Shown piece after piece: positions 43,215-53,290 of a stretch of 64,000 nt of DNA (the stretch's first letter is position 1; every line of letters begins with the position of its first letter). This DNA comes from Chondrus crispus (lineage: Eukaryota > Rhodophyta > Florideophyceae > Gigartinales > Gigartinaceae). Under the pieces are notes generated by a model. It did not search any database. It had not been told where the DNA came from and saw only the letters and a list, made by a program, of their open reading frames with translations. The stretch is from contig NW_005178566.1 in assembly GCF_000350225.1 (NCBI RefSeq), positions 124,001 to 188,000 of the forward strand. The letters run 5' to 3'. Position numbers and translations under genes: made by a program.

Positions 43215-45673
43215 CTACCCCGACTGGGCATCTTCCATGAAGTAATCGGATATTTCGGGGCCTTGCATTGCAACGTCCGGCCGTTGCAATATTCGGGGGG
43301 CAGAGGGAACGGTCTCTCCTCCGCGTCCTTCCGTGGGCTGGGGGTACGTTTCCCCAGCCCAATCTTGGAGGTACATGATGGCGTTTTGTACCCCTTGGGG
43401 CAACGGGGGTCGGCCTTGGTCGCCTCGTCCATCTCGACGGGGATATCCCGTATCCATCCGACGAGGGTCACGTCGATCCCTTTGATCGGTCCCCGGGTAT
43501 CGGTACCCGCCCTCGCGAGGGGCGAAACGGACGCCCCCACCCGATCGGTTCGGGTCACCTCGACGCGGGCCTCGGTCTGCCCGCGTAGACGGCTGGATGA
43601 GATTGCGCATTCCGGGGCGCGTCTCCGTCTGATAGTGGTAGTTCCTGTACGCCGTGAACTGACGTTGTTCAAGCGACAGAAACCGGCACGCGTACATGGC
43701 ATGGCCGTACGTCCGGCACAGCCAACAAATGTACGCGCTGCCATCGGTCGACGCAAAAGTCGCCGCCTGGCGTGCCTCCTCATCGGTGAGTCGAGGCACG
43801 CTAGGCAGCCCGCGGTCTCCTTCTCGACGGGAGATATCCAGCTCGGCCATGTTGTGGTTCGGACCACCCGTGGCCCTTGGCGTGTGCGCGAACGCCGTTA
43901 CGAAGCTTCCAGTCGAACCGGTGGAAGCTGGCGTAGGGGGTCGGCCTCCTGCCCGGTCGAAGCCTTGCGTATGAGGACCGGGTCGGCCTGCCACTCATCT
44001 TCTCCAATGTGGAGGGCGGTCGCCGGCGAACTTGTTCCGTGCGACCTTGGAGTTCGGACTCCCTTCGCTGCCGGCTTCCGGTCCGGCAGCGGCAACCCAC
44101 GACGAGCGCGGTAGGTTGTACCCTCGGCCGTTGCAATACGGCGAATCGTTGAGAGTTCGGTCTTCTGTTGTCCGGCTAAACTTTTCATCGTCTCTGCCAC
44201 TGCGGCCCGGGTCGCAGTGGACAACCCGCGCACGAAGTAGTGCGCAAGGGCTTGCTCTGAGAACACGTCCGTGCATCGGAACGCGGCAGATTCCAGGCGG
44301 TCTGCGAACGTGTTCTCGGTTTCGTGAGGAAGCTGTCGCGCCGACGCGACAGCATCAAACGCTTCCCCTAACACGTCGTCGGTTAGGTAGCGTTTGATAA
44401 ATTGGTTGACGAGACCAGGCCAGCTCGTGTCGTCGTGGAGCTGGCCGGCGCGGAGGCCAGGCAGGGTGTAACTCGTATACAACCGCTCCGCGTCCTGCTC
44501 GAGGAAGTGAGCGAAGACACGGATTGCCACACCCTCGGTCAGGTGCTGGGTATTTAAGGTTATCCGGATATCCTTCAGGAACGGGAGCAACTGAATCGCG
44601 TCAGTACCGTCGAAGCTCTTTATCGTGGGACGGAGCCCACGGCAGCGTTGGACGTACTTCGCGATCCGTCCCGCGTCACCCGAGGTAACGAGCCTCGAGG
44701 TGTTATCCGACCGATACATGCGGTAGTTCGCAACGGCACTGAACTCCTGTATCATGGTGTGGACGGGCTCGAGCCCGAGTTCGGCGGGGCCCAACGATCC
44801 GAACGACGTGACGGGCAACGTTCGGAAGTCGACGGGGCCGGGATGCGCGGTAAGATCCGTTGGCTGGTAGCCGCCCCAGCGAGGATCGAAGGGGAGAATC
44901 GGTTCCCCTGATCCGCGGGCGACTCCTCCACGGCCACGGTCGGGTTCGTTCGGTACCCGTCGGGACTGCCGCATGCTTTCAGATGCATACGGCAGGGCTT
45001 GAGTCTCGGACGCGAAGTTCGCGTCCGCCGTCGGCTTAATGTCCTCCGCCCTCCGACTGGTGACGGTTCCAGTCGGGGGCCACTCCTGCGCTCCGGGTAC
45101 GCCCAGAGGAACGGTGGCACCTGGCCCACTCGAGGGGGCTCCGGGCGTCCTCCCGGCCGAGGTCTGTTCCATTTCACGGGCACGGCGGCGCGTTGAGTTG
45201 AGCTCCGCCGCCATGTGCGCGAACGCTCCCATCTGTTCGGCTGATAGGAAGGTTTGCGGGTCGCGCTGGACCCCGGAGTTTGCACTCGCGGGTCGACCCG
45301 CAACGTCCACGGCGGGGGAATCGATGCGCGCCTCTTCGACCAGTACCAAACGGGACTGTAGCTGGTCGACGAGGGCGCGCAGTTTCTCCAAGGACTGAGT
45401 TACGCTCTCAAACCTTCCTTTGCGGAGGGAGCGCAACTCATCCATACCGCGGGCATAGACGCTGTCGGAGACGTCGATACGGAGGGATGTTCTGACATCT
45501 TCGATATACTCCGCGATGCGATCGTACATCGCGCGAGCGCGTCCTTCGGAGAAGTCGGGCGACGGTTCGCGGTCTCGAGGACCAGCGTCGCCGTCGCCGA
45601 CTCGGACGCGGAGCGCGGCCTCTCGCACATCGGCGGGCTCCGAGCGAATCGAGGTGGGATATTCGCCACTCAT
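43215..45673 (-). pseudogene. gypsy1 Gag with zinc knuckle, one frameshift
   Basis: The first frame gives 591 codons from MSGEYPTSIRSEPAD. It includes a long helical region (RTSLRIDVSDSVYARGMDEL, SVTQSLEKLRALVDQLQSRL) and capsid-like text (KSFDGTDAIQLLPFLKDIRI, FIKRYLTDDVLGEAFD). The frame is lost around 43900-43990 and a second frame carries on with the CCHC knuckle CWLCRTYGHAMYAC and an Arg/Gly/Pro-rich tail ending at 43215. The gypsy2 Gag keeps both halves in one frame, so the shift is a mutation rather than a programmed slip. The start is the first Met after the LTR and primer site. Confidence 0.85.
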
Positions 45674-45734
45674 CTCGACCCGTACGGACGCGGAGGTAAA
45701 CGATAGCCTTCTCGATTCGATCTTGAGAGTCTTC

Positions 45735-45749
45735 TAGGTCGGGAGACCA
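45735..45749 (-). other. gypsy1 primer-binding site
   Basis: On the minus strand, one base after the 5' LTR, TGGTCTCCCGACCTA is identical to the site in gypsy2. Primer tRNA not identified. Confidence 0.6.
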
Positions 45750-45750
45750 C

Positions 45751-46362
45751 TGTAGTATAATCACCCCCAACGACGAGGGGGGTGAGTACTGACAGTTCGG
45801 AAAGACCCCGATCAGCGGGAAAACAGAAGCACGGCCCACCCACGGTACCGAGCACGGGCTCGAGGTAGCGGTGGTAGAGCGGGATCGGGGAGGACGCGCG
45901 CACGCGCGAGCGGTTCTACGCCTCGACGCCCCGGAGCGGTACTGGGTGACGATCCAGTACCGACGGGCGGAGGAGGAGCCGGCTCGTGGGCGTGCTACGC
46001 GCGCCCTCAACCCGCGCGCGGTGCGACTCCTAGGTAAAACGGACGGAAGTACCTAAAAGTAAGCGGGCGGACCAAGGTGGAGGATCCTTGACAAGTCCGT
46101 GCTTGTCGTCCTCCACCGCCGGCGGTCCGCTCATATTTAATATACAGAGTCACCTATCATAACATTACAGTAGTGCAAGTCAGCCTGCACTGTAGTGCTG
46201 TCAGCCGTCGGGGCTGGCAGCACTCGTGTCGTACACGTGTGTGCGCGCGCCCCCGTACACGTGGGGGGTACACGTGTGCGCGCGCACTGAGGTACTGTAG
46301 AGCTCGGGCTCTACAGTTATAATCTAATCTAAATCTAATTCTGAGGAGGGGGATATGCTACA
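45751..46362 (-). repeat. gypsy1 5' LTR
   Basis: 612 bp, pairs with 32881-33490. Differences cluster in the first ~90 bases on the plus strand; the remainder differs at only a handful of positions, including a 2-bp G insertion near 46265. Confidence 0.93.
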
Positions 46363-47643
46363 CAGACATGAATAGTGCTTGGAGAACCCGAATAAATTCG
46401 AAGGTCACCAAAACGAAAACCGGGATAAAGTTAGAAAAAAAAATGAGAAACGTGCCCAGGCTTTGGGAAGTGACTTTGCCACCAGATTTCAAAGCATTCT
46501 CCCCCATGTACCACTGGCCGGCAGCATCCCTGTTTTGTTAGACTCCAGCGACAATTGCGCCTGTGATGACGAGGATAGCGAGGGCCATAAACAACATAAG
46601 GACGACCCAGTTAAGTTTGCGCTCAACGGAACTCATTTTGCTTGGGGGGTTGCGCATGTTTAGTGCAACTTTAGTATCAAATCCAGTGTACACAGCAATA
46701 CTATAGATGTACTCGGTGTTTCTCAAGATACTTACTCTGAGCAGCAGCGAAGACGGGCCAAGCGGGACGGGGCCCTCGCCGCTCAGTTCAATGGAGGCTT
46801 CAAACTCGTGCAGAGCAGTGGAAGGCCTTTGAGCTCTGATCTTGCCCTTGATGGCAGGAAGCTGAGAAAGATGTTCGATTTCAGCGGTAGCTGAGGCGAC
46901 GATGACGCGCTTTAGATTGGACTCACCGTCCAAGTTTCTGTAGACACATAGGCAATACCGCCTTCTAAAGCGGAATGCAAGAGGACGAGGTCGCACGGAA
47001 AAACCTCTCCTTTGCGCACGAGAACGATGTCACCAACGGAAATGTCTCTTGAAGCGACAGTGCGATGCAAGTCAGGCTCAGGATGGGCGGCTTGCAGCGT
47101 ATGAGCAGTCTCTGATGTGACCAAGGAGAGCTGCTTCTTCGTCTGGATGCTTTCCGGGACGCGGGCCATGATAAGCCTCTCCTCGCTGTTTTGGCGACGA
47201 TCATCGTTTGCGCGCTTGATGTCCTCGAAGATGTCACTCGCAAAGCCGAAGCCGACAACGACGAAGAGGGGGAGGGCGCTTGCAAATGGGGTGCTTGGGG
47301 AGATGTTAGGAATGAAGGAGATAACGGCAATGACAGGGAAGTAGAAATTGGAGACGCGTTTGAATTGTTCGTAGAGGGGATGGTGAGGCGCGAAAGGGAC
47401 GGGAAGGGGTCTTTCGACATCATGGGAGACGCCGAGACGAGTATCGATGCGATGAAAGGTCGGTGGTGGAGATAAAGGAAAGCTACGGGGGGCGAGGGTG
47501 GGGACAAGGAAGCGGGAGGGTATGTAGATGGGGGTAGGAGACGGTTTGCGCTTTAAATAGAATAGGATGGGGGAAAATGCCACGTGGTGGACCAAATGGT
47601 GGATCGGGGGTTGGGAATTTTCGGTATGATGCGCGGGACGCAA
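46363..47643 (-). pseudogene. P4-ATPase (phospholipid flippase), 5' part
   Basis: N-terminal half of the gene cut by gypsy1. PLYEQFKRVSNFYFPVIAVI, FEDIKRANDDRRQNSEE and ISVGDIVLVRKGEVFPCDLVLL (about 46960-47030) are P4 signatures. The actuator motif NLDGESNLK follows in another frame, so about four bases are lost, or the frame is otherwise shifted, near 46945. Next come NTEYIYSIAVYTGFDTKVALN and VERKLNWVVLMLFMALAILV. Past a stop the frame shifts once more and reads VLVTFEFIRVLQALF right up to the gypsy1 target site. Joining both flanks with one copy of the target duplication restores the frame across the site. The start codon is unclear: the open frame begins upstream of the TATA-like element, and no later Met precedes the conserved text. 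Confidence 0.82.
47551..47560 (-). promoter_or_regulatory. TATA-like element of the P4-ATPase
   Basis: CTATTTAAAG on the minus strand, about 130 bp before the first conserved P4 residues and about 150 bp from the end of the deleted TNP2 copy. Confidence 0.4.
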
Positions 47644-47705
47644 TCAGCCGCAATCGTCATTGGCGCGATGCATCCCCTCCGTGCGCGCGCGCGCCGACTG
47701 TAACC

Positions 47706-50700
47706 GCGCCGCCGCCGCGCTTTATGACAAGGCTGACGTAGTGCTGTGTCCACGCGATGATCCTCTCTTTCTGCCCCCCAGCGCAGCATGCTCCGCCATA
47801 CCGGCCGCGCACCGCGCCCGTGTGCGTTCGCACGCCGCGCGCCGAGTGTCTCCCACGCGCAGCCACCACCCCCCCAAGGGCACGCGTGGAACGCTTTTCC
47901 ACCCCCGTTCCAGACCGCGGGCCGCTTGGAGGTGCCATTACTCCGTGAGTTGTTACAGCAAACTCTTGGTACCCCTGCTCGTTACCTTCGCCGCCGATGG
48001 CTCTTCGTCGACTGGGATCGCGTCGCCGAAGATCTCGCCCCAGGATCAAGTCGGATCGCGTCGATTGGATGCTCGACGTGGTTAGGTTTCTCGTCCCCTT
48101 GGCCGGTGCGCTTGTCGCAGGGTGCTACACAGGGTGTATGTGGACTTCCGTTGAGGGCCATCGGCCGTAAATGCCGTCGTGGTTCGGCTGGCATATGTTC
48201 TGGGCTTTTGAAGTGACAACTTTTCACCGCGTCATGAGGTTATGCGATCCATGGGAAGCACATATCCTAAATTTGTCGACCATCTCGATCTTCGGGCGAG
48301 CAGTGGCATGCATCAGTTGCAACTCCACAACAAGGATCTCCTGCTCGATTCTGGACAAGCCCTAGTTATTCCAAACCCATTGCTTCGCATGCGTCTCATC
48401 CTCGTCCTGAAAGCAAGGAAACAGCTGTGCCACGCAGAAACCAAGTCGAATTTGCGTCGATGATGATTGCAGTTGAAGCCAGGTTGTCATAATACATCGT
48501 CTGAGCTTGGAACAGAACAAGCCCTTTTCTTGTCCTGGGGCTGTCGTTATATTACGTTACGGAGCGTATATCAAGCGCGATACCTGAACATCATTACGTG
48601 CAGAAAGCAATTAACCGAAAAGCTTCTAAGATTTGGCACCGTTGTAAACCCACAAATCCCCAAGCCCGTGTCCGTCCTGTTTTCTCTTAGACGATATTTA
48701 AGCGCATTATTTTCAGTGCGTGCATGCGGAAAGTGTTGCGATGTACCGCATATATTGGTGCGCTTGCCAACTGAAACTGGAGTTTTCAAACGACACAAAA
48801 TGAGAAAATGGACGCTGCAGATACTCAAGATCAGTTCCATGGTCGTGACGTATTCTATTCCACTCAATGCTAAGTGCATATGGAAGTACTTCTGGCGAAT
48901 GCGATGAATTGCAAGCTCGAACCTTTGCCCTTCTCTCTCTCTAACGCGATAATCGACAAGTGGGAGTGTGCTTCTTCTCACGAGGGTATGGAAACATCGC
49001 CGTTGACTCTAATGCTGTCATTCACGAGCTTCCTACCAATACTCAACTTAACGCTGCTTCGGAGCTTGCAAAGTGGGCGAGAGTGTAACGCAATCTCGAC
49101 AAGTTCTCTGCTCCATGAGAGCAAGATCGCATGAAAGTTGCGGCATTTCTGACCGAGCCGGTCCCCATTTTAATCTTGCTGAAACTACCGTACCATTTTT
49201 AATATCTAGCTCCGGCTTTAAAGCCGAGCTGAGGCGGTTCCTTCACTTTCATGGCTCAAGCACTTTTATGTCCAAATTTATCACCGCGTTCATTGAAGAA
49301 ACAGTCTTCCGTCAAGTGTCACCTCTTCCGACAATACCTGATTTTATTAGCTGTCGATGCAGCCTATTGTAAGGGTTTCCGAGTTCCAAAAGCACTTGTC
49401 GTCGCTATGGCCTCTCTTCTCAGAGCATTTCGCACTGTCCGTCCCTTTCGAACACCCACGGCCGAGCGCAAATGAAAGGCTTTTCCACCCCATTCACCTC
49501 TCGCCGACTTTTCAGTCCCATGTTGCTATCGTATGCGTGTACAAATGAGTGCCACCTAAGCAAATCTGAAGGAGCTTGCAACCCGTTCTTGATGATTCGC
49601 CCGGAGGCTAATCTCAGCCGCCTCATAAAATTGGACGGTCTTGTTCCCAGATTTGCTGTATGTTAACGTGTTCCGTTATGCTTATCACTTGACGGCGACC
49701 CGCTTTTAAACGTATTTCCCTTACCGGCTTTGCCAACATTCATTGCTGATTTAGCAAGGCTGCTGTGCAGACTCAAACCTCCGCCGCAAAAGTGGACTGA
49801 GGGAGTTGGAAGGTTTCGAGTTTCGACACCCACGGCATGAAGTAACGATCGATGCTGCTGAGAACTGCTTCCCATATTTGAGAAGGATGATGAGACAGTA
49901 ATACGATGGTTCTCTGAATAATTCCAGGAAAAATGTGGAGGAGCTGCTTCATGAGTACAGCGACTTAGTTTTCTGGCATCGATTAAGTGATGAAAAGGCG
50001 CACCGTATGTGTATAGGTCGTTTTGGGAAATGGATATAAATCGGAAGGAGAGAAGTTCCTGTTCTTTTGCAGGGTGTTTCCATTCCGAACATGAAAATGT
50101 TTTTGACTTGTCGTACGGTAAAGCTTTGGCATACATAGAACATTGCATAGGAAGAACAGTTCCTATGCTTGTCCTAGCCGCGTGGGTGACCAACGGCCTG
50201 CATATTGGGGAGCAACACCAAGTGTATGCCAGGCAGCCACGACCAAGCAGAGCTCTTTTTTCAAAGACAACCGTAGAAGCAGCTCACTCCATTTCGTACC
50301 CTGTCAGTGTTATGCAATGTGAAGTTCCTAATGGGTCAAATGGGCTCAGTGTTAGGACTTACTTTGTGGACGGGATGAGGGAGCAGAATGGTTTCATGAC
50401 TGGACGAAAGTGGCACCAGGACATTCCAGGAGTAATGTTGCAAGGGTTGATGCCTCAATACAAGAAAAGCAGAGAAAACGTTTCGTCTGAATGCATGAGA
50501 AAGGGATAATTAGCAAATCGCTGGTCGTAATAGCATTGTTAAGGTCGGGTACGCCGCGGTGAGGGAGATGGGGGCGGTAAGGGAGGAGGACGAGAGCGGC
50601 GATGAGAGGTACACTATGCCAGCGGGGTTCCTTGCGAGCCGGAGGGAAGGGTAGCCAGGGAGCGAAAGGCGGAAGGGAGGGGATTTGTGCACCATACAGA

Positions 50701-51080
50701 CATGGTGCGGTGAGGGAAGGTTATAGTTGATGAAGGGGTGGCGGGTTTCCATCGGCACGATGGATGTGGGATTGGCAACGGTGATTGGGCGTTCATGTCT
50801 TTCTGGTACCTATACAGTTGTATTGTACAGTATTACCCTCCAATAAACTCATTTTCTCGGAAAGTATCCCGGCGAATATGTAAAATTTTAATCCGCCATT
50901 TGTCGGAAAGCTGTGGGTTAGAAAAATGAATGGCAGACAATTCGAATTTTGTCTGCCCTTTGTCATATCTTTATTTGAAGACTATGTATAATTAATTTGC
51001 CACCCGCCCGCCATTAATTGTTGACCCGCCACTCCACATCTATTTAAATGCCATTCTTTTGCGTTGAGTTCAGCTAGGGA
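47706..51080. mobile_element. TNP2-type transposon, inverted and internally deleted copy (~3.4 kb)
   Basis: Reverse complement of the long copy at 18703-26285, with both outer ends retained. The junction near 49769-49783 joins sequence equivalent to about 20816 with sequence equivalent to about 24569, removing about 3.75 kb: the transposase N-terminus and most of the companion ORF. The ~785-bp GC-rich block of the long copy is also absent. About 370 bp near 48235-48600 have no counterpart in the long copy. It borders the P4-ATPase promoter on the left and an LTR3 part on the right. It is non-autonomous. Confidence 0.75.
49790..50509 (+). pseudogene. TNP2 transposase C-terminal remnant
   Basis: Corresponds to about the last 240 codons of the transposase at 20082-23117. 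The last 167 codons (50009-50509) are open (HENVFDLSYGKALAYIEHC, then AAWVTNGLHIGEQHQVYARQ). Upstream text such as RHEVTIDAAENCFP is frameshifted. It has only the C-terminus and no catalytic region. Confidence 0.75.
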
Positions 51081-51561
51081 CACCGGATCGGTCGCGACCG
51101 ACTCCAATGGAACCAACACAATTAAGGGAAAATAGAGGTGGAGAAAGAAAATGATAGGAATTAGAGATAGAAAAGGGTAAAAGGATAAGGAAAGGGGACC
51201 CCGAGCAATAAAGGATGTCGTTAGCAGCGTAGAGGTAAAGCGCGTCGCGTGAACGGAAGCGGTCTTCGACGGAGGCGAGATCTAACTCCGGCACCCCGGG
51301 TTACCTTTACTGACTTGGTGGTCAGCGGGCTAAGCTATATATTGCCCAGCCCGAGCCACTACAGTAGTTCCCGGCGCTAGATCCTAGATCTAATCTAATG
51401 TCAGCAAAATTAATGCCAACTAATTAACTAAATAAAATTAAATAATTAAAAATTAAAACTGTGCAATTATTCACACGTGTGTCCCCCAAACCGGACTACT
51501 TGTCATATCCAATTATTTTCCTTTCGTTCCACCCCCATGTAGAGCTCATTATTGCACTTCA
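51081..51561 (-). repeat. LTR3 fragment bordering the deleted TNP2 copy
   Basis: Reverse complement of the part of LTR3 at about 61770-62330 of the complete copy, including the GACACACGTGTG and TAGATCTAG blocks and one unit of the internal duplication. It ends ATTGCACTTCA at 51561, one base off the expected ATTGCACTACA terminus. The five following bases are TATCC, which do not match the GTTGG before the LTR3 fragment at 18252. Confidence 0.7.
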
Positions 51562-51686
51562 TATCCCCCTTCTGAGCGCCCTTGTACAGCGCCAAGCCGT
51601 CGTATAATCTCCTGCCGTCCCTTACCGTGTTTCCCAACCGTCAATCACTCTGCGCGGCGTTCTGGCAAGGGTAAGACGAAAATACC

Positions 51687-53290
51687 ATGCTTCCTTCTCC
51701 GTCAGAACACTCGGACGATAGTGCCACCCGTAAACGTCCGGGTGTGGGCTTTCCCCGCACGTCCGAAGTGCCCCGGGGTCTTCCTTCCATACCCCGTCTA
51801 CCCCCTGTTACTAACCCTACCGAACTGGCCTTCCATCCGGGCTACCATTCCTCTTGGGTAGCCCGCCGTCATTCTTCGCTCGAGGAGCTGCAGAACAAAA
51901 CCATGCGCGATAACCCATCCCTATTCGCTTCTGCTCAATGGTTCTCCTCTGTGGGCATCCGCAACCTTAAAGGCATCGAAAATAATTTTGCCGACGACGC
52001 GGGCATGTTGCCCGGTAACCTCCCTCTGCAGGCCATTCACACCTTTGATTGGCGCACCCGCATCGCTATACCCACCTCCATCCTACGTCACTCCTCCCCG
52101 CGCGGTCGCTCTTCCTTATCCCTGCGCTTCATGGGCGCTGTGCTCGCTCGGATCGAGATTCCAGTGACCGACGCCATGTTTTGGACCTAAGCCATTCTTC
52201 CCACAAACTTTCGCCATACGAAGCGCGGAGGTATTTTCTTTTTCCAAAATATTGTACGCTTTGAACGTTGGGTCCGATCCGACACTGGGTACTTCGTGGC
52301 GTACCAGATGATTGAGGCCCGTGAAATTTCCAGACAGCACTACACCAATCGATACCAACGAACCCCTTCCTGGTGGAGTCAATACGAGGTATGTCAGGGT
52401 TTCTGGGCTGAGTTAGGGCCCGTCCTGACACATTACGACAGACATTTACGCGATCCGCAGCACGGGCTGTGGACTGTGTTTCTCACGGAGTGGTGGGTGA
52501 AAGTCGCCGCCATCCTCCTGTGGGAAGTTTTCGACTGTTGGCGCTTGTGGGGTTTAGGGGATTGGCACCTCCCTTCGCAACTCCGCGAACAGATGCATCT
52601 CCTCGATTTTTATGTCCGCCTTGGCGGGTCTGATGTGGACCTTGAAGTGCAGGCCCTCCTCGACCTGATCGAGACGGTAGCGTGGGATTGCGTTCCTCCA
52701 TAAAATTCGTCTCCGTCCTTTTCACGCCAGCGACCCTCTTTTCCTCTTGTAGAAATCATCCAGCTGCCGGCGACTACGTGTGGATCAACCCCTGGTCCTC
52801 CTCCCTCTGTTCTGCCTGGGAGGCCCAGATGAGCAGCCGTTTCGGAAATCAACCACCAATCCCCAACGCTGTCACTGTTGTGAACGTGGATCCTCGAGAG
52901 CCTGAGATGTGCTCTCGACCTCCTGCTCCTAGTTCGCCTCTTCCTGCACCGGTGCGTCCCTTCGCGTATGAGGCCCCTGTGTGCGTCGAGCTTCCTCCTG
53001 CGAGCTGCTCGACGGAAACCATTTCAATCCGTGGAGCGCCTCCGTGGAACGGGGATACTACCCCACGTCCGGCTTCCCCTTCACCTGAGGGTCCGCTCCT
53101 CGCCCCTACCTCGGTTCCTCCATCGTCCACAATTCCCAAAGAAAGTACCTCTACTGCTGCCGTTTACCATCGCCTTCTCATGGCTCATGATGTGGAGGCA
53201 GAAGCTCTCCAGGGGGCCTCCCTAGACGACTCGCGAGTTCTAGCTCGGCTTGTCACCTCCCTTCCAAATGGAAAATCCCTTGGGGCATAG
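51687..53290 (+). pseudogene. Unrecognised broken gene
   Basis: From the Met at 51687 a single frame runs for 339 codons to 52703, with one internal TAA at 52188-52190. Text on both sides looks protein-like: PLQAIHTFDWRTRIAIP before it, FQNIVRFERWVRSDTGYFVA and a Trp-rich segment (HGLWTVFLTEWWVKVAAILL) after it. A second frame (52682-53290) overlaps the end and carries a Pro/Ser-rich segment with LMAHDVEAEALQGASLDDSR near its end. I recognise no domain. It could be a host gene or a Gag-like protein of an unknown element; the proline-rich tail favours the latter weakly. Confidence 0.4.

Larger units (their letters stand above)
32881..46362 (-). mobile_element. gypsy1: complete 13.5-kb chromodomain Ty3/gypsy element
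   Basis: Bounded by LTRs 32881-33490 and 45751-46362 with termini TGTAG...CTACA, and flanked by the 5-bp target duplication CAGAC (32876-32880 and 46363-46367). Order on the minus strand: 5' LTR, primer site, Gag, protease and linker, RT-RNase H, integrase with chromodomain, a long 3' non-coding segment, 3' LTR. The LTRs differ at roughly 13-15 positions in 610, so insertion is fairly recent. It sits inside a coding exon of the P4-ATPase. Several stops and frameshifts make it non-autonomous. Confidence 0.93.

Noticed and set aside
46363-46366. Longer target duplication for gypsy1
   Set aside because: Only CAGAC matches on both sides; extending it would include LTR bases.
46900-46990. Intron in the P4-ATPase at the GTGAGT after the actuator motif
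   Set aside because: Coding text NLDGESNLK continues straight through the GTGAGT, so the break is a frameshift, not a splice site.
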